Positions 9,042 through 19,145 of a stretch of DNA of 60,013 bases are shown piece after piece. The stretch is from Flavobacterium sp. NRK1. GTDB lineage: Bacteria; Bacteroidota; Bacteroidia; Flavobacteriales; Flavobacteriaceae. A program made the position numbers and the translations under genes. The stretch spans positions 288,386 to 348,398 of the forward strand of contig NZ_JAMXLA010000001.1 of the NCBI RefSeq assembly GCF_024054175.1. Direction: 5' to 3'. Below the pieces are notes generated by a model that was not told the DNA's origin, did no database searches, and saw only the letters and a list, made by a program, of their open reading frames with translations. Each line of letters opens with the position of its first letter. Position 1 is the first letter of the stretch.

Positions 9042-9266
9042 ATGGTACGCAGGGTATATCACGTAATACGCAATGGCCGCGATGGATGGAAAGGCGTAAT
9101 GGAAAATTCAGGACATGCTCCTGTAACAGGTATCCACAAACAGGATGTAATAAAGAGAACAGTAGCTATGGCAAAATGCCACAGCAGATGCTCTGTGATA
9201 ATTCACAAGGCAGACGGCAGTATACAGGAAGAACAAAACTTCCCAAGAAGTGCTTCTAAAAGCTAA
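9042..9266 (+). CDS. DUF2188 family small protein
   Basis: This 74-residue soluble protein follows the DUF2188 pattern: an N-terminal YHVIRNGRDGWKGVMENSG strand pair, a helix (HKQDVIKRTVAMAKC) and a C-terminal VIIHKADGSIQEEQNF. The family is a small alpha-beta fold that is widespread and uncharacterised. It carries two Cys (in AKCHSRCS), unusual for the family. A strong hairpin terminator follows directly, so it is a single-gene unit. Confidence 0.85.
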   Translation: MVRRVYHVIRNGRDGWKGVMENSGHAPVTGIHKQDVIKRTVAMAKCHSRCSVIIHKADGSIQEEQNFPRSASKS

Positions 9267-9298
9267 TATAAAACCGCTTAAAGGCGGTTTTATATTTT
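9267..9298 (+). terminator. Terminator of the DUF2188 gene
   Basis: TATAAAACCGC pairs with GCGGTTTTATA around a TTAAAG loop, followed by a T-rich tail. It begins right after the stop codon. Confidence 0.88.
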
Positions 9299-9328
9299 AT
9301 ACTTCAAAATAAACCCTACAATATCAAT

Positions 9329-9359
9329 TTGAATAATAACTTATTTTTCGGCATCTTTG
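9329..9359 (+). promoter_or_regulatory. Promoter of the small membrane protein gene
   Basis: TTG at 9329-9331, a 20-base spacer and CATCTTTG at 9352-9359 form a near-consensus Bacteroidota promoter; the first base of the -7 box is C instead of T. The ATG lies 14 bases downstream. Confidence 0.5.
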
Positions 9360-9372
9360 TAAAAAAGTTATT

Positions 9373-9639
9373 ATGCAAACAAAATCCATTTATGATAAAG
9401 GAATCCAGATAACAGCTATATTATTTTCTTTTAGCATGTTTGTAATAATAACAAATCCTTTAAAATTCAGTTGGATAACATCTATATTCGGTTCCTGCAT
9501 GCTGTATTTTGCAATACAAAAATTAAGAAACGATAAAAAGAAAGGACAATCTATTGAAAAAGCCCGTAATCTTATAATTCTTGCAGGAGGCGGCGCTTTA
9601 ATCAGCACTGCATGTTTTATAGCTTCACTATTTATATAA
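9373..9639 (+). CDS. Small two- or three-helix membrane protein
   Basis: This 88-residue protein has hydrophobic segments at about residues 11-28, 32-46 and 66-87, separated by a basic loop (KLRNDKKKGQSIEKAR). I do not recognise the family. The start is supported by a near-consensus promoter 14 bases upstream. It is transcribed separately from the ABC ATPase that follows 109 bases later. Confidence 0.7.
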   Translation: MQTKSIYDKGIQITAILFSFSMFVIITNPLKFSWITSIFGSCMLYFAIQKLRNDKKKGQSIEKARNLIILAGGGALISTACFIASLFI

Positions 9640-9747
9640 AGATCTTTCTATATTCATTTATAATGATGTTTAACAGCCACACTTAGGCTTTATCTCCTCT
9701 TTAAAAATAAAAAAAATCACTACTTTTAGGGCTCAAATCATCATTCA

Positions 9748-10449
9748 ATGTCAGAACCAATAATCGAAATTAAAAACATTACCCGCGATTTTCCGCTTGG
9801 CAGCGAGATCGTTAAAGTACTTAAAGGTATAGATCTAAATATAAATAAAGGAGAATATGTAGCCCTTATGGGGCCTTCAGGATCTGGCAAGAGTACCCTG
9901 ATGAACATTCTTGGCTGTCTTGACACCCCCACAGGCGGCAGTTATATACTTAATGGAAAAGACGTAAGCCGTATGGCAGACGATGAACTGGCTACCATAC
10001 GTAATAAAGAAATAGGTTTCGTTTTCCAGACGTTTAACCTGCTTCCGCGTACTACAGCGCTTGACAATGTTGCTTTACCAATGGTTTATGCAGGCTTTAA
10101 AAAAGCCGAACGAAATGAGCGCGCCACCAATGTACTCACACAGGTAGGGCTGGAAGACCGTATGGATCACAAACCGAACCAGCTTTCGGGAGGGCAACGC
10201 CAAAGAGTTGCTGTAGCACGCGCCTTGGTAAACCATCCTTCTATAATTCTTGCCGATGAGCCTACAGGTAACCTTGACAGTAAAACATCGGTAGAAATAA
10301 TGAAGCTTTTTAATGCTATACACGCTAATGGCAATACTGTAATACTTGTTACCCACGAAGAGGATATTGCTGCTTACGCCCACAGGGTAATAAGACTGCG
10401 CGATGGTATAATAGAAAGTGATAATATAAATCCTAATCCGCATATCTAG
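9748..10449 (+). CDS. ABC transporter ATPase, LolD/MacB type
   Basis: This is a cytoplasmic ATP-binding subunit. It has Walker [10 protein letters not shown]-loop VFQTFNLLP, signature LSGGQRQR, Walker [10 protein letters not shown], and the switch His in VTHEED. Length (233 aa) and the [11 protein letters not shown] sequence place it with the LolD/MacB/FtsE-like subfamily that powers lipoprotein release or mechanotransmission across the envelope. No MacB/LolC-type permease is adjacent; the partner must be elsewhere. The adenosyltransferase gene starts 34 bases later and may share the transcript. Confidence 0.93.
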   Translation: MSEPIIEIKNITRDFPLGSEIVKVLKGIDLNINKGEYVALMGPSGSGKSTLMNILGCLDTPTGGSYILNGKDVSRMADDELATIRNKEIGFVFQTFNLLPRTTALDNVALPMVYAGFKKAERNERATNVLTQVGLEDRMDHKPNQLSGGQRQRVAVARALVNHPSIILADEPTGNLDSKTSVEIMKLFNAIHANGNTVILVTHEEDIAAYAHRVIRLRDGIIESDNINPNPHI

Positions 10450-10483
10450 TTTACGCTTTACAGTAAACAGTAAACTCAAATAA

Positions 10484-11056
10484 ATGAAAGTATATACAAA
10501 AACAGGTGATAAAGGTACCACTGCCCTTTTTGGCGGTACACGCGTACCAAAACACCATATTCGAATAGAAAGTTACGGCACTGTTGATGAGCTTAATTCC
10601 CACATAGGATTAATACGCGATCAGGATATAAACCCTAATTACAAGAAAATACTTGAGAGAATACAGGACAGGCTGTTTACTTTAGGTGCCATATTGGCAA
10701 CAGCACCTGATAAAGCTGTTTTAAAGAACGGCAAAGACCGGCTTAATATTCCCAAAATTTCTGAAAGCGATGTAGAACTTCTTGAAAACGAGATTGACAG
10801 CATGGAAACTGAACTTCCGCCAATGACACATTTTGTATTGCCTGGCGGACATACAACGGTGTCATACTGTCACATTGCAAGATGTGTCTGCCGTCGTGCA
10901 GAACGCCTTTCTGTGCATTTGCATGAGCTTGAACCTACTGATGAGATGGTTTTAACCTACCTTAACCGACTTTCTGACTACCTTTTTGTATTGGCACGAA
11001 AGTTGTCGCATGACCTGCAGGCTGATGAAGTAAAATGGATTCCGGAAAAGCTGTAA
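10484..11056 (+). CDS. Cob(I)alamin adenosyltransferase, PduO/MmaB type
   Basis: The enzyme transfers the adenosyl group of ATP to cob(I)alamin, making coenzyme B12 for enzymes such as methylmalonyl-CoA mutase. The N-terminal ATP loop TKTGDKGTTALFGG and the motif ESYGTVDELNSHIG are exact hallmarks, and ARCVCRRAER in the C-terminal third gives the conserved arginines near the active site. The length (190 aa) is standard. It lies about 12.3 kb from the mutase chaperone MeaB (23330-24415), with which it should work. No cobalamin riboswitch is visible upstream. Confidence 0.95.
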   Translation: MKVYTKTGDKGTTALFGGTRVPKHHIRIESYGTVDELNSHIGLIRDQDINPNYKKILERIQDRLFTLGAILATAPDKAVLKNGKDRLNIPKISESDVELLENEIDSMETELPPMTHFVLPGGHTTVSYCHIARCVCRRAERLSVHLHELEPTDEMVLTYLNRLSDYLFVLARKLSHDLQADEVKWIPEKL

Positions 11057-11214
11057 ATTACAGTTTATGATTTTCAGTTTACAACAATCAAAAACCACTT
11101 TGGTGAAAAGATAAATAGTAAGGTCTGCACACCTAAAACAGTGGGTTGTAAACACTAAACAGTGAGCCAAAAAACACGTTCTTAATTTTTTAAATAAAAT
11201 AAACCAATTTTTAC

Positions 11215-11244
11215 TTGACAATTTCAGTAGAAAATTTATTTTTG
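11215..11244 (+). promoter_or_regulatory. Promoter of the DUF2795 gene
   Basis: TTG at 11215-11217 (within TTGACA), a 19-base spacer and TATTTTTG at 11237-11244 match the flavobacterial consensus exactly. The ATG at 11268 leaves a leader of about 17 bases. Confidence 0.8.
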
Positions 11245-11267
11245 CATAAACTTTAATCGTTTAGAAG

Positions 11268-11489
11268 ATGTATTGGACATTAGAATTAGCATCCTATTTA
11301 AGTGATGCTCCGTGGCCTGCCACCAAAGATGAGCTAATTGATTATGCCATCAGGACCGGTGCTCCTCTTGAGGTAGTAGAAAACCTGCAATCCATTGAAG
11401 ACGAAGGTGAAATCTATGAATCGATGGAAGAAATATGGCCAGATTATCCAACGGACGAAGACTATCTTTGGAACGAGGATGAATACTAG
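11268..11489 (+). CDS. DUF2795 family acidic protein
   Basis: This 73-residue, strongly acidic cytoplasmic protein starts YWTLELASYLSDAPWPATKD; the WPATKDELIDYAIRTGAP block is the DUF2795 signature. Its C-terminus is nearly all acidic or aromatic (DYPTDEDYLWNEDEY). The family is very common in Bacteroidota and its function is unknown. It has its own promoter and terminator. It sits immediately before secA, a neighbourhood I recall in other flavobacteria. Confidence 0.88.
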   Translation: MYWTLELASYLSDAPWPATKDELIDYAIRTGAPLEVVENLQSIEDEGEIYESMEEIWPDYPTDEDYLWNEDEY

Positions 11490-11509
11490 GAAAAGATAAA
11501 ATTCAATTG

Positions 11510-11538
11510 AAAAGTCTCTGCACGAGGCTTTTTTTTTT
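11510..11538 (+). terminator. Terminator between the DUF2795 gene and secA
   Basis: AAAAGTCTC pairs with GAGGCTTTT (one T-G wobble) around a TGCAC loop, followed by ten or more T. It separates the small gene from secA. Confidence 0.88.
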
Positions 11539-11540
11539 GT

Positions 11541-11548
11541 TAAATTTG
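11541..11548 (+). promoter_or_regulatory. Promoter -7 element of secA
   Basis: TAAATTTG is an exact -7 match 37 bases before the secA ATG. The -33 region falls inside the preceding terminator hairpin and has no TTG at the right spacing. Confidence 0.45.
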
Positions 11549-11585
11549 TAACCTATTACAGTTAAAAATAAGTAATTACAAAATA

Positions 11586-14500
11586 ATGAGTTTAATAAAC
11601 AGCATTCTTAAAGCCTTTGTAGGCGATAAGTCGCAAAAAGACGTAAAGGCAATGCAGCCCCTGATCAATAAGATCAAGTCTTACGAAAGCGCTTTGGCAC
11701 AGCTTAGCCATGACGAGCTAAGGGAAAAAACAATATATTTCAAAGACACTATCCGTAAGGCCCGTGCTGAAAAAGATGCCAAAATAGCATCTTACCTGCA
11801 GGAGGTTGAAAAAATTGAGGATATAGATGCCCGTGAAGATATCTATGCGTCTATAGACGCCCTTGAAAAAGAGGCCTATGAGATATCGGAAAAAACATTG
11901 ATGGATATTTTGCCTGAAGCATTTGCCGTAGTTAAGGAAACTGCACGCCGCTTTAAAGAAAATACATCTGTAACAGTAACCGCAACTCCTAAAGATATGG
12001 AGTTTTCGGCTACTAAACCTTATATCACCATAGAAGGCGATAAAGCTATCTGGGCTAACTCGTGGAATGCAGCAGGGAAAGAAATTACCTGGGACATGAT
12101 TCATTATGATGTACAGCTTATTGGTGGTATTGTACTACATCAGGGTAAAATTGCTGAAATGCAGACCGGTGAAGGTAAAACGCTTGTGGCTACACTGCCT
12201 CTTTATCTTAATGCTTTAACAGGTAACGGTGTACACCTGGTAACTGTAAATGATTACCTTGCAAAAAGGGATAGCTCATGGAAAGCTCCTCTATTTGAGT
12301 TCCACGGACTTAGTGTAGATTGTATAGATAACCACCAGCCAAATTCTGATGCCCGCAGGAAAGCCTATGCAGCAGATATTACTTATGGAACTAACAACGA
12401 ATTTGGTTTTGACTACCTGAGAGATAACATGGCACATTCGCCAGGTGAGCTTGTTCAGCGCAAACACAATTTTGCTATTGTAGATGAGGTTGACTCGGTA
12501 TTGGTAGATGATGCCCGTACACCGCTTATTATTTCCGGACCTGTACCTCAGGGAGACCGTCATGAATTTACAGAGCTTAAACCAAAAATTGATAACCTTG
12601 TAAACATGCAGAGAACGCTGCTTAACGGAGTTTTAGCTGAAGCTAAAAAACTTATCCGCGAAGGCAACACTAAAGAAGGCGGTTTCTTACTGCTTCGCGT
12701 TTACAGGGGATTACCAAAAAACAAGGCGCTTATTAAGTTTTTAAGTGAAGAAGGTGTAAAAGCTTTACTTCAAAAAACTGAAAATCAGTATATGGCAGAC
12801 AACAATCGTGATATGCACAAGGTTGACGAAGCCCTTTACTTTGTTATAGAAGAAAAAAACAATCAGGTAGAGCTTACAGATAATGGTATTCAGTTTCTTT
12901 CTAAAGATACGGACAGCCAGTTCTTTGTACTTCCTGATATCGGCACCGAGATTGCCGCTATAGAAAAGAAAAAACTTTCTAAAGAGGAAGAAGCTGAAGT
13001 AAAAGAAGAATTATTTAAAGACTTCTCAATTAAGAGCGAGCGTATCCATACGTTAACACAGCTTCTTAAAGCTTATACCCTTTTTGAAAAAGATACAGAA
13101 TATGTAATTATGGATAACAAAGTGCTTATTGTTGATGAGCAGACCGGACGTATTATGGACGGAAGACGTTATTCTGACGGATTACACCAGGCTATTGAAG
13201 CTAAAGAAAATGTAAAAATTGAAGCCGTTACACAAACATTTGCCACTATTACCCTGCAAAACTATTTCAGGATGTACAGCAAACTTGCAGGTATGACGGG
13301 TACTGCCGTTACAGAAGCCGGAGAGTTTTGGGAAATATATAAGCTGGATGTTGTAGAAATACCTACAAACAGGCCAATTGCCAGAAAAGATGAGCATGAC
13401 CTTATTTACCGCACAATGCGTGAAAAATTCAATGCTGTAATAGAAGATGTATCTGCACTTTCTGCTGCCGGAAGACCTGTACTTATCGGTACAACATCGG
13501 TAGAAATTTCTGAACTTTTAAGCCGTATGCTTAAAATGAGAAATGTTCCGCACAATGTACTGAATGCGAAACTACATAAAAAAGAAGCCGAAATTGTTGC
13601 AGAAGCGGGTAAACCGGGAGTAGTAACAATTGCTACAAACATGGCAGGCCGTGGTACCGATATTAAGCTTACACCGGAAGTTAAAGCTGCCGGCGGACTT
13701 GCAATTATAGGCACAGAACGCCATGACTCAAGACGTGTTGACCGTCAGCTAAGAGGTCGTGCAGGCCGTCAGGGAGATCCGGGAAGTTCTCAGTTCTATG
13801 TATCGCTTGAAGATAACCTGATGCGTTTATTTGGTTCTGAAAGAGTTGCCAAAATTATGGACCGCATGGGCCTTAAAGACGGCGAAGTTATTCAGCACTC
13901 TATGATGACAAAATCTATTGAGCGTGCACAGAAAAAAGTTGAAGAAAACAACTTTGGCGTACGTAAGCGTCTTCTTGAATATGATGACGTTATGAATGCA
14001 CAACGTGAAGTAGTTTATAAACGTAGAAAACATGCTCTTCATGGAGAAAGGCTTAAGGTAGATCTAGCTAACATGATGTATGACACTGCCGAGCTTATTG
14101 CTGAAACAAACAAAGCTACAAACGACTTTAAAAACTTTGAATTTGAACTTATACGTACATTCTCAATAAGTTCTCCTGTAACAGAAAGCGAATTTGCTAA
14201 ACTTACTGAAAGAGAGCTTGCAGGTAAAGTTTACAAAGTAGTACTTGATCATTACAGTGAGAAAACAGAACGTAATGCCGCTGAAGCTTTCCCTGTTATT
14301 AAAAACGTTTATGAGAACAATAACGGACAGTATGAGCGTATTGTTGTTCCTTTTACAGACGGTATAAAAACACTTAATGTAGTAACCGATCTTGAAAAAG
14401 CTTATCAAAGCGAAGGCCGTACCCTTGTTAATGATTTTGAAAAAAATATCACTCTTGCCATAGTAGACGAAGCGTGGAAAAAGCACCTTCGCAAAATGGA

Positions 14501-14942
14501 TGAACTGAAACAATCTGTTCAGCTTGCCGTGCATGAGCAAAAAGATCCATTACTTATTTACAAATTTGAGGCATTTAACCTGTTTAAGAAAACTATAGAC
14601 GGCATAAATAAAGAAGTTATATCTTTCCTTTTCAAAGGCGATCTTCCTTCTCAAAACCCTGCCAATATACAGGAAGCAAGACAGGCTGTTCAGGAAAAAT
14701 ATACTGAAAGCAAAGATGACGTTATGAATACTGACGAAATGGCTGCTAAAGCACGTGAGGTATCTCAGCAAAGCCAGAGTCGCCCTCAGACAGTAGAAAC
14801 TATAGTAAGGGATGCTCCAAAAATTAATCGTAACGATAATGTTACTATTAAACACGTTATGAGTGGCAAAACTGAAAGTATGAAATTTAAAAAAGCCGAG
14901 GCCCTATTAGCTACCGGCGAATGGATAATCGTTAACGAATAG
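11586..14942 (+). CDS. secA: Preprotein translocase ATPase SecA (long Bacteroidota form)
   Basis: SecA is the motor that pushes unfolded preproteins through SecYEG. Walker A MQTGEGKT lies at residues 192-199 and the DEVD box at 300-303. NBD2 follows ([43 protein letters not shown]), then the helical scaffold. At 1118 residues it is longer than the roughly 900-residue E. coli protein; the extra sequence is mainly an insertion after the DEVD region (residues about 340-470), as usual in Bacteroidota. The C-terminus ends [14 protein letters not shown] and lacks the Cys-rich SecB-binding zinc motif. Confidence 0.98.
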   Translation: MSLINSILKAFVGDKSQKDVKAMQPLINKIKSYESALAQLSHDELREKTIYFKDTIRKARAEKDAKIASYLQEVEKIEDIDAREDIYASIDALEKEAYEISEKTLMDILPEAFAVVKETARRFKENTSVTVTATPKDMEFSATKPYITIEGDKAIWANSWNAAGKEITWDMIHYDVQLIGGIVLHQGKIAEMQTGEGKTLVATLPLYLNALTGNGVHLVTVNDYLAKRDSSWKAPLFEFHGLSVDCIDNHQPNSDARRKAYAADITYGTNNEFGFDYLRDNMAHSPGELVQRKHNFAIVDEVDSVLVDDARTPLIISGPVPQGDRHEFTELKPKIDNLVNMQRTLLNGVLAEAKKLIREGNTKEGGFLLLRVYRGLPKNKALIKFLSEEGVKALLQKTENQYMADNNRDMHKVDEALYFVIEEKNNQVELTDNGIQFLSKDTDSQFFVLPDIGTEIAAIEKKKLSKEEEAEVKEELFKDFSIKSERIHTLTQLLKAYTLFEKDTEYVIMDNKVLIVDEQTGRIMDGRRYSDGLHQAIEAKENVKIEAVTQTFATITLQNYFRMYSKLAGMTGTAVTEAGEFWEIYKLDVVEIPTNRPIARKDEHDLIYRTMREKFNAVIEDVSALSAAGRPVLIGTTSVEISELLSRMLKMRNVPHNVLNAKLHKKEAEIVAEAGKPGVVTIATNMAGRGTDIKLTPEVKAAGGLAIIGTERHDSRRVDRQLRGRAGRQGDPGSSQFYVSLEDNLMRLFGSERVAKIMDRMGLKDGEVIQHSMMTKSIERAQKKVEENNFGVRKRLLEYDDVMNAQREVVYKRRKHALHGERLKVDLANMMYDTAELIAETNKATNDFKNFEFELIRTFSISSPVTESEFAKLTERELAGKVYKVVLDHYSEKTERNAAEAFPVIKNVYENNNGQYERIVVPFTDGIKTLNVVTDLEKAYQSEGRTLVNDFEKNITLAIVDEAWKKHLRKMDELKQSVQLAVHEQKDPLLIYKFEAFNLFKKTIDGINKEVISFLFKGDLPSQNPANIQEARQAVQEKYTESKDDVMNTDEMAAKAREVSQQSQSRPQTVETIVRDAPKINRNDNVTIKHVMSGKTESMKFKKAEALLATGEWIIVNE

Positions 14943-14969
14943 TCCATACCAATTATATTACAGGAAAAT

Positions 14970-14998
14970 ATCCCTATGTGAAAGCATGGGGATTTTTT
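14970..14998 (+). terminator. secA terminator
   Basis: ATCCCTATG pairs with CATGGGGAT (one wobble) around TGAAAG, followed by six T. It lies 28 bases past the secA stop codon. Confidence 0.88.
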
Positions 14999-15104
14999 GT
15001 TTATTATTGTAACAACAATTTATCTTCCTAATCTAAAGTAATCTTGGTAAAAATAAGAATTAGGGCTTTAACACCATCATTCAAAAATATTAGTACTATT
15101 TACT

Positions 15105-15112
15105 TATATTTG
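15105..15112 (+). promoter_or_regulatory. Promoter -7 element of the exported protein gene
   Basis: TATATTTG is an exact -7 match, 18 bases before the ATG at 15131. It lies downstream of the earlier in-frame start codon at 15044, which argues that the shorter protein is the real one. Confidence 0.55.
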
Positions 15113-15130
15113 AAAAAAACTAAACGTAAC

Positions 15131-15838
15131 ATGAAATCTAAACTATTTACCTTAGCAGTATTTATAACTACAGCGCTTTGCGGATTCGCTCAGGATAAAA
15201 CCACCTTAAAAGAGGCTTTTACAAAAATGACTGATCTTACAAATCAGCAGGAATATAATGCTCTTGTAGAGGTAGCCTATCCAAGAATTTTTAATATGGT
15301 CTCTAAAGAAGATTATATTGCCGGAATAGAAAAAAAAATGAAGGGTGATGATTATACTATTTATATGATTACTACACAGCCTTCGGTAGACTATGGTGCT
15401 TTACAAAGAAGCGAAACCGGACTTTTCTGCCTGATCAATTATAATATTCAGATGAAAATTGTTCCTAATGAGAAAATTGAAGCGAAAGATCAGCAAAATG
15501 AAGAAAACCGCTTTAAAAAGTTATTAAATACAGAGGATGTATATTACAATACTGCAGAAAACAATTTTGACGCTAAGAACCGTCTCCTTGTTGTTGCAAT
15601 TGCAGATGAATCTACAGGAAACCGCTGGACTTTTATAGATCCTTCAAGTCCTTATGCAAATGATATACTGGATGAAGCAGTAAGAAATGCTCTTGACCCA
15701 AATTACATACCTGAAACTACTACCCAAAATAATCCAACCATTAATAATAGAAAAACGGGAGTTCAGAAACTGGTAGATGAGCAGGCTGCTAAAAAAGCAG
15801 CTATTTATGAGCAGACTAAGAAAAAGAAAAAACAATAG
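15131..15838 (+). CDS. Exported protein of unknown function
   Basis: I place the start at the ATG of MKSKLFTLAVFITTALC, which begins a clean signal peptide cleaved near GFAQ. An upstream in-frame start lies ahead of the promoter and is unlikely to be used. The mature protein (about 215 residues) is probably periplasmic. It has a helical first part (TTLKEAFTKMTDLTNQQEYN) and a mixed alpha-beta core, and a Lys-rich tail ending KKKKKQ. I do not recognise a family or active site. It is flanked by terminators on both sides. Confidence 0.8.
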   Translation: MKSKLFTLAVFITTALCGFAQDKTTLKEAFTKMTDLTNQQEYNALVEVAYPRIFNMVSKEDYIAGIEKKMKGDDYTIYMITTQPSVDYGALQRSETGLFCLINYNIQMKIVPNEKIEAKDQQNEENRFKKLLNTEDVYYNTAENNFDAKNRLLVVAIADESTGNRWTFIDPSSPYANDILDEAVRNALDPNYIPETTTQNNPTINNRKTGVQKLVDEQAAKKAAIYEQTKKKKKQ

Positions 15839-15857
15839 TTTTTTCTAAAAAACACTC

Positions 15858-15884
15858 AAAAGCCCTGTAAAAACAGGGCTTTTA
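15858..15884 (+). terminator. Terminator of the exported protein gene
   Basis: A perfect stem AAAAGCCCTGT / ACAGGGCTTTT with an AAAA loop is followed by T. It starts 20 bases after the stop codon. Confidence 0.9.
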
Positions 15885-15930
15885 TTATTACAAACCTCTA
15901 TGAAATGTAGGATTAAATGCCGCAATTGGT

Positions 15931-15938
15931 TATATTTG
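15931..15938 (+). promoter_or_regulatory. Promoter -7 element of the antiporter gene
   Basis: TATATTTG is an exact -7 match 43 bases before the ATG at 15982. I do not see a TTG at the right -33 spacing. Confidence 0.5.
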
Positions 15939-15981
15939 TTGCTATTGGGGTCAAAATACCTTTAAATATCTTTTTACACCC

Positions 15982-17241
15982 ATGGAGCTATATTATTCAC
16001 TTTCAGTACTTATAGTACTGGCTTCTTTTTTTGCCTATTTTAATGTTCGATTTTTAAAATTACCATCAACAATTGGTGTTATGGTACTGGCAATGGCAGT
16101 ATCTATAATTCTGGTAATATTTGGCAAAGTTTTCCCTAATCCTTTAAATGATGTATCAGCCTTAATAAAAGGTTTTGATTTTACAGAACTCTTAATGGGT
16201 GCTATGCTGAATTTTCTGCTTTTTGCAGGAGCTATTCATATTAATTTAAAAGACTTAAAAGAACAAAGGCTGCCTATAATGGTTTTCTCTACGGTAAGTG
16301 TTGTTATATCAACATTTGCTGTAGGATCATTACTTTATTTATTACTCCCGCTTTTGGCTGTTAAACTGCCTTATATGTACTGTTTGCTGTTTGGTTCACT
16401 AATATCCCCTACGGACCCTGTTGCAGTTCTGAGCATACTTAAAGAAGCCAAAGTAAGAAAGTCGCTGGAAACCAAAATAGCCGGTGAGTCTCTTTTTAAT
16501 GACGGTGTAGCAGTTGTGGTGTTTGCTGTAATACTGCAATTAGCCCAGGATGGCCCCGACCCTACTGTGGGCTATGCAATATGGTTATTAATAAAAGAAG
16601 CAGGTGGAGGTTTTCTGTTAGGGGTAGCTTTAGGTATTGGTGCATCCCGTGCTATGCGTAAAATTGACGATTACAAAGTATCAGTACTTATAACACTATC
16701 GGTAGTAATGGGAGGTTATCTTATTGCTTCTACTCTACATATTTCGGGACCCTTAACAATGGTTTTTGCCGGACTTATTATTGGTAATTTTAAAAAAAGA
16801 TGGGCAATGTCGCCCATTACAAAAGATTATCTTGACAAGTTCTGGGAACTGAATGATGAAATACTAAACGCCATACTTTTCCTTTTTATAGGATTTAATT
16901 TATTAGTGGTTAAAGACATAAACAATTACTGGCTCCCTGGCTTTGCCTGTGTTGTATTGGTATTATTTTCGAGATATGTTTCAATATGGCTGCCTACCAA
17001 GTTCATAAAGTTTCGCGAAAAATTCAGCAAGGGTACTATTAAAGTATTAGTTTGGGGAGGTTTGCGCGGAGGAGTATCTATTGCCTTAGCCCTTTCTATA
17101 GATGATGGGCCTTACAAGGACGCTATTATAGCAATAACTTATTTTGTAGTTGTATTTTCTATAATAGTGCAGGGACTCACTGTAGGCAAACTTGCAACAA
17201 AAGTTTTATCTGAAGAAAAAACAAAAAGCGTTTCTGTATAG
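15982..17241 (+). CDS. Sodium/proton antiporter, CPA1 (NhaP) family
   Basis: This inner-membrane antiporter exchanges cytoplasmic Na+ or K+ for H+ and supports pH and salt homeostasis. It has about 12 hydrophobic segments in 419 residues. The ion-binding motif [14 protein letters not shown] carries the Asn-Asp pair of electroneutral CPA1 exchangers, preceded by [30 protein letters not shown] is the conserved late motif. There is no long cytosolic regulatory tail. The last codons (KSVSV) and the stop codon lie inside a terminator hairpin shared with the convergent gene. Confidence 0.93.
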   Translation: MELYYSLSVLIVLASFFAYFNVRFLKLPSTIGVMVLAMAVSIILVIFGKVFPNPLNDVSALIKGFDFTELLMGAMLNFLLFAGAIHINLKDLKEQRLPIMVFSTVSVVISTFAVGSLLYLLLPLLAVKLPYMYCLLFGSLISPTDPVAVLSILKEAKVRKSLETKIAGESLFNDGVAVVVFAVILQLAQDGPDPTVGYAIWLLIKEAGGGFLLGVALGIGASRAMRKIDDYKVSVLITLSVVMGGYLIASTLHISGPLTMVFAGLIIGNFKKRWAMSPITKDYLDKFWELNDEILNAILFLFIGFNLLVVKDINNYWLPGFACVVLVLFSRYVSIWLPTKFIKFREKFSKGTIKVLVWGGLRGGVSIALALSIDDGPYKDAIIAITYFVVVFSIIVQGLTVGKLATKVLSEEKTKSVSV

Positions 17242-17252
17242 AAACGCTTTTA
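17223..17252. terminator. Shared terminator overlapping the antiporter stop codon
   Basis: AAAGCGTTTCT (17225-17235) pairs perfectly with AGAAACGCTTT (17240-17250) around GTAT. The antiporter TAG (17239-17241) is inside the hairpin. T or A runs flank both sides, so it can terminate both this gene and the convergent oxidase gene 13 bases away. Confidence 0.85.
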
Positions 17253-17254
17253 TA

Positions 17255-18664
17255 TTATAAATTATCCGGTAATACCTTACCCGGATTGAGAATATTATTA
17301 GGGTCGAATATATTTTTTATACTCTTCATCAGTTGTAACTGCGTAGTATTAAAAGCTATATCCATATAATTTTTCTGAACATAACCTATACCATGTTCAC
17401 CTGATAGTGTACCTTTTAATGATACAGTAAGTTCAAATATCTCTCTAATTCCTTTTGGCACTTCAGTACTCCAGTTTTCATCTGACATATCACCTTTAAT
17501 AATGTTCACGTGCAGATTACCGTCGCCGGCATGCCCATAGCATACAGAATGAAATCCGTATTTTTTGCCTGCTGCTTTTATGCCCGCCAATAAGACTGGT
17601 AGTTCATAACGGGGCACTACAGTATCTTCTTCTTTATATACCGAATTAGATTTTACCGCCTCACCAACCGCACGACGCATTTTCCACAGTGCATTTTTCT
17701 GATCTTCAGTATCGGCAAAAAGTATTTCGTCAATTTTAAATTGCTCTAAAACTCCCATTATCTTTTCTGCTTCAGCAAAAAGCATATCAGGATAATTACC
17801 GTCAACTTCAATAAGAAGATGGGCTTCTACTTCCTCTTTAATATCCAGACTAACACCATCTACATATTTTAATGTCCAGTCTATTGCATCACGCTCCATA
17901 AACTCTAAAGCACTTGGCACAATACCAGCCCTGAATATCTCGGCAACAGCCTCACATGCCTGCCCCGCATTAAAAAAGGGTACCATCATTAATATATTAT
18001 AGGTGTTTTTAGGAAGCAGTTTCATTACAATTTTTGTAATAACACCAAGTGTACCCTCACTGCCAACCATTAGCTGCGTAAGATTATAGCCTGTAGAGTT
18101 TTTAAGGGTATTGGCACCTGTCCATATAATTTCGCCAGAAGGCAAAACTACTTCAAGGTTAAGAACATAATCTTTAGTAACTCCATATTTTAAAGCCCTT
18201 GCACCTCCGGCATTTTCGGCAACATTACCACCTATGGTACAGCTCCCCTGACTGCTTGGATCCGGCGGATAAAATAACCCTTTTTCAAAAGCGGCCTCAC
18301 GAAAAACCTGAGTGATTACTGCAGGCTCTACAATACCCTGAAGGTTTTTTTCGTCTATCTCTATTTTGTTGAAACGTTCCATAGAAAGGCCAATACCTCC
18401 ATAAATACTGAGCGCACCTCCGCTAAGACCTGTTTGACCACCAATAGGCACAACAGGAATTTTATAGCTGTTGGCAAGTTTCATAATTTCTGAAACTTCA
18501 TGGGTATTGCCGGGTTTAACTACTACAGATGGCGGAAAATTATAATCTTCAGTTTCGTCATGCCCATATTTTATCCTTGTATCTTCATCTAAAAAAAGAA
18601 ATGACTGCCCTACTACTTTTTGTAGTGAAGCAATCATTTCCTGAGGTATTTTTATGTTTTTCAT
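17255..18664 (-). CDS. FAD-linked 2-hydroxyacid oxidase (GlcD/D-lactate dehydrogenase type)
   Basis: The protein oxidises a 2-hydroxyacid such as glycolate or D-lactate using FAD. The PCMH-type FAD domain is clear: VVPIGGQTGLSGGALS, then GSCTIGGNVAENAGGARALKYG. The C-terminal cap has YGHAGDGNLHVNI and the metal/substrate motif LSGEHGIGYVQK. I chose the ATG of MKNIKIPQ, giving 469 residues, because the -7 promoter box ends at 18691 and the longer start at 18688 would fall at or before the transcript start. GlcE/GlcF partners are absent, suggesting a single-subunit enzyme. Confidence 0.92.
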   Translation of the reverse strand: MKNIKIPQEMIASLQKVVGQSFLFLDEDTRIKYGHDETEDYNFPPSVVVKPGNTHEVSEIMKLANSYKIPVVPIGGQTGLSGGALSIYGGIGLSMERFNKIEIDEKNLQGIVEPAVITQVFREAAFEKGLFYPPDPSSQGSCTIGGNVAENAGGARALKYGVTKDYVLNLEVVLPSGEIIWTGANTLKNSTGYNLTQLMVGSEGTLGVITKIVMKLLPKNTYNILMMVPFFNAGQACEAVAEIFRAGIVPSALEFMERDAIDWTLKYVDGVSLDIKEEVEAHLLIEVDGNYPDMLFAEAEKIMGVLEQFKIDEILFADTEDQKNALWKMRRAVGEAVKSNSVYKEEDTVVPRYELPVLLAGIKAAGKKYGFHSVCYGHAGDGNLHVNIIKGDMSDENWSTEVPKGIREIFELTVSLKGTLSGEHGIGYVQKNYMDIAFNTTQLQLMKSIKNIFDPNNILNPGKVLPDNL

Positions 18665-18690
18665 AGTATTCTGTAAGCGTGTAAACACTT

Positions 18691-18698
18691 CAAAAGTA
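18691..18698 (-). promoter_or_regulatory. Promoter -7 element of the FAD oxidase gene
   Basis: On the minus strand this is TACTTTTG. It sits between the DoxX stop codon and the oxidase start and favours the ATG at 18664 over an upstream one at 18688. Confidence 0.5.
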
Positions 18699-18711
18699 CT
18701 ATAATTTGTGG

Positions 18712-19143
18712 TTAAGAAAACAGTTTAGGCCTTGACTTTTTATTTATAAGATGATCTACAGAATATTTACCGCTACCTATAATAAGTAATAAAACATATA
18801 TTACAAGATACAGCCCGGGTAACTCCTGCCTGTCAAAACCGTCGGTATTATGCACAACAAAAACTATCACAAACATATTTATGATTGGCGGAATAACCGC
18901 AAGCCTTGTTGCAAAGCCAATGAGTATAAAAATTGAGCACACAAACTCTGCTATAAATGCAAGCACCAGAGTAAGTGTTTCTCCCAAACCAAACGGATCA
19001 GCAAATTTTATGGGCTCACCAGAAAAAAGCATCATAAATTTCTGGGCGCCATGTGTTAACATAAAACAACTTACAACAAGTCTTAAAAGCAACAGTCCGG
19101 TGTGGTATAATTTTTTATCTCTTGACGTATCAAATAACCACAT
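18712..19143 (-). CDS. DoxX family membrane protein
   Basis: This 143-residue inner-membrane protein has four hydrophobic helices. The pattern LLLRLVVSCFMLTHGAQKF in helix 1 and LAFIAEFVCSIFILIGFATR in the middle are typical of the DoxX/SURF4-like family. Members are often tied to redox balance or quinone-linked thiol systems, but the role here is unknown. The gene follows yceI by two bases on the same strand, so the two are almost certainly co-transcribed. Confidence 0.9.
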   Translation of the reverse strand: MWLFDTSRDKKLYHTGLLLLRLVVSCFMLTHGAQKFMMLFSGEPIKFADPFGLGETLTLVLAFIAEFVCSIFILIGFATRLAVIPPIINMFVIVFVVHNTDGFDRQELPGLYLVIYVLLLIIGSGKYSVDHLINKKSRPKLFS

Positions 19144-19145
19144 AA

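Noticed and set aside
10450..10484. Cobalamin riboswitch before the adenosyltransferase
   Set aside because: The gap is 34 bases and holds only a small AGTTTAC/GTAAACT hairpin; no B12-box is present.
15044..15130. N-terminal extension of the exported protein
   Set aside because: It precedes and covers the -7 promoter box, and the signal peptide begins cleanly at 15131.
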